Of a stretch of DNA of 64,000 bases, positions 62,801 to 64,000 are shown piece after piece. Position 1 is the first letter of the stretch, and every line of letters begins with the position of its first letter. The notes under the pieces are model-generated. The model did not search any database. It saw only the letters and a list, made by a program, of their open reading frames with translations, and was not told where the DNA came from. The DNA comes from Lingula anatina (lineage: Eukaryota; Brachiopoda; Lingulata; Lingulida; Lingulidae): assembly GCF_001039355.2 (NCBI RefSeq), contig NW_019775969.1:616729-680728 (forward strand), written 5' to 3'. A program made the position numbers and the translations under genes.

Positions 62801-63735
62801 TCTGTGTGTCTTTCAACATCTTAATTTGCAGTTATACATGTACCTGTGTTAGGCACTGGGAAACAGTGGCATGATACACAAATCAAAAGCACTGCTTAAT
62901 GAAATTATACAATTCATCATAAATTCAAACCTGGTTCAATGAAGGACGCATTTATCCAATCAAGTTTGAGATTAAATGATTGCATGAATGACCGAACCTT
63001 TGCCATTCTCCGCATCTCCAATGCTACACACAGATCAATAACCTATTACTTAGTATGGGATAAGGGATTTTGCATGCCGTGTTGTTCCCAATAAAGAAAA
63101 TTAATTTTTACTTCATCCTTGAATGCATATACCTTAAAAGCAACAGTTGATTCATAACTGAGAAGCAAGAAGTAATGTGACTTATCTACAAATGCACAAT
63201 TTTAACAGGCTTAGTCTCTTAATGACCTTCATTAAGTTCAGACCAGTTTTTCATCAAGGCTTTATGATTGTCATGGACTATTTGCATATTTATGAATGGA
63301 AGGTCATCATCTTCAATCTCCTATATAACTTTAATACTTTTATACTTACTATGGCAGGAAGAAGTTTTGTTTCCAACAGAGAAGTGAATGCCAATATATC
63401 AGCGCTTTGCTTAGAATTCAGTTCAAAATCTATCCCCCAGTTCTGGAATAAAATAACTCAAATAAATACTGCATTCTTATTTTCCTATCTTTTTTGTAAA
63501 GAAATCATCATCATCAATATATTGTAATATATTCTAGTTTTTCTTTTCATCCATATTTGTTTTTTAGTCATTTCATCAAATAGAACAGACATATTTTATC
63601 AATCATTCTGAAAGTGACGAAATTGAAGTTGACTTGCTTATTCTTTTTTAGTGTATACCTTGCGTCTCAGGTAGCTGAAGATATCTGTTACTTTTGTGTA
63701 GGCACTCCCATTGTGACGGAGAACCGGCAAACAGC
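53802..63735 (-). CDS. MTX1: Metaxin-1/3-like protein of the mitochondrial outer membrane (5' end missing)
   Basis: Metaxins act with SAM50 in inserting beta-barrel proteins into the outer mitochondrial membrane. Minus-strand exons in transcript order: 63659-63735, 63350-63442, 59477-59659, 57453-57529, 56793-56950, 53802-54028. All have GT/AG sites and compatible phases, giving 270 residues plus a split first codon. The start (CLPVLRHNGSAYTKVTD, SYLRRK) and QSADILAFTSLLETKLLPA match the N-terminal thioredoxin/GST-like fold of MTX1. Next come ITRPWYGSAVGFP, CITLLSKRLGNKPFFFGK and PSSLDAIVFGYLAPMLKAPL of the GST C-terminal domain. A charged coiled segment (EEKRKREEAEKARAQE) precedes a C-terminal membrane anchor (NIVLAVLFALSSMVAFTFF), a feature of MTX1 and MTX3 but not MTX2. 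About 45 N-terminal residues, including the ATG, should lie beyond 64000. The MTX1 symbol is tentative because MTX3 fits nearly as well. Confidence 0.9.
54555..55511. mobile_element. hAT-like non-autonomous transposon in a metaxin intron
   Basis: The left end CAGGGGCGTAACCAG and the reverse complement of the right end, CATGGGCGTAACTAG, match closely. CAGGGG is a typical hAT terminus. GTCCA flanks both sides, possibly the remains of an 8-bp target duplication. ATTGTACGCACAG inside the left end recurs inside the right end (near 55469). The interior is clearly richer in CpG than the surrounding intron, suggesting recent insertion. No transposase ORF. Confidence 0.65.
59238..59407. mobile_element. 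170-bp hAT-like MITE in a metaxin intron
   Basis: It starts CAGGGGCGGATTGAGG and ends GGGTCTGCCCCTG, so the termini are inverted repeats of CAGGGGC(G/A)GA. The interior holds many CpG (TCTTCCGGAAATCGG, TCGGAAGACGG). It sits 70 bp downstream of the exon 59477-59659 on the transcribed strand. A clean target duplication is not visible. Confidence 0.55.
60752..61021. mobile_element. 270-bp element with long (~80-bp) inverted repeats
   Basis: Left-arm features AGGGCACATTCAGAA, GATCCACCAACTAAATATGG and CAAAAGCAGTG recur as reverse complements on the right (GAATGCGCT, CCATATTTAGTTGGCGGATC, CATTGCTTTTG) with a few mismatches. The 141-codon minus-strand ORF (60517-60942) reads across it and is not conserved-looking. 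Ends resemble those of the element at 61952. Confidence 0.7.
61952..62172. mobile_element. 220-bp element with ~45-bp inverted repeats
   Basis: The left end AGGGAACATTCAGATTCACA, then TACTAGCTGGGT, matches the reverse complement of the right end (CTGCATTCAGATTCACACA, then TACTAGCTGGGT). It shares the AGGGAACATTCAGA-type terminus with the element at 60752 in the same metaxin intron, so both probably used the same transposase. Confidence 0.65.
62173..63349 (-). other. Metaxin intron sequence
   Basis: AT-rich intron with simple-sequence AAATAAATC-type tracts near 62530-62600. No exon is visible between the metaxin exons 59477-59659 and 63350-63442. Confidence 0.6.
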
Positions 63736-64000
63736 CTGGAGACACAATCACGGAACAACCAAATTAAAAAACACATTCATGTGCACCTACCACAATGATT
63801 ACAAATAGAAATAACAGTTCATCAATGAAAAAAAGTAATGCAAGTGGTCACATAAATATTTTTAAAGCTGCAAATATATACATGCTATAGATATTAAAAG
63901 AAATCACTTGAAAAGACAAAAGTAATAAAAGTTCATTTACACATTAGAGGGTGGGATAGCCGTTGGACACTCAAAACTGATCAAGCTAATCTTGGGAGAG
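63736..64000 (-). other. Metaxin upstream intron, window edge
   Basis: The first exon in the window begins with two bases of a split codon. No segment here ends in a phase-1 donor preceded by an open frame; a stretch near 63920-64000 looked tempting but fails. The missing 5' exon(s) should therefore be beyond the window. Confidence 0.6.

Noticed and set aside
63920-64000. Possible first metaxin exon at the right edge (minus strand)
   Set aside because: The frame that looks metaxin-like has no phase-1 GT donor before its stop codon, so it cannot join the exon starting at 63735.
1-64000. CRISPR arrays, bacterial operons or prophage-like systems
   Set aside because: The window is intron-rich eukaryotic DNA. 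The only regularly spaced repeats are satellites and minisatellites without spacer structure.

Overview
The window is animal nuclear DNA: AT-rich, with genes split into many short exons by GT/AG introns, microsatellites, and numerous small non-autonomous DNA transposons. Gene content (bubblegum acyl-CoA synthetase, a class A peptide-type GPCR, metaxin), intron sizes and the CpG pattern fit an invertebrate bilaterian, probably a marine deuterostome or lophotrochozoan. I cannot name the species. Four isolated single N characters (6700, 10567, 14038, 27026) look like contig joins, and two of them coincide with anomalies.

Layout. (1) 1-4.4 kb is non-coding: a diverged ~175-bp tandem repeat at the left edge and a ~30-bp minisatellite near 4 kb. 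(2) 5.1-25.2 kb on the + strand is a complete acyl-CoA synthetase bubblegum (ACSBG) gene. I read 16 coding exons whose phases all join, giving 824 residues. Its first coding exon lies in a 1,894-bp segment present twice around a single N. Its second coding intron contains a contig carrying two exons of a different gene, a WRN-type RecQ helicase (end of the RQC region plus first half of HRDC). The last introns hold a perfect 80-bp palindrome and a 63-bp tandem duplication of a splice acceptor. (3) 25-37 kb is gene-poor and CpG-rich, with MITEs, GC-rich hairpins and one or two doubtful small exons. (4) 37.7-43.1 kb on the + strand is a two-exon rhodopsin-family GPCR of 369 residues with a TATA/Inr promoter candidate upstream. 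(5) 43-52.7 kb is mostly empty, with one possible secreted cysteine-containing ORF on the - strand. (6) 52.7-63.7 kb on the - strand is a metaxin-1/3-like gene. Six exons are in the window; the first exon(s) lie beyond 64,000. Its introns and 3'UTR carry several MITE and hAT-like insertions.

The three main genes are not a functional cluster: lipid activation, neuropeptide-type signalling, and mitochondrial outer-membrane protein assembly. The strongest large-scale pattern is CpG content. The ACSBG and metaxin bodies are CpG-depleted, while the 26.4-52.6 kb block with the GPCR keeps its CpGs. This looks like the mosaic gene-body methylation of invertebrates.
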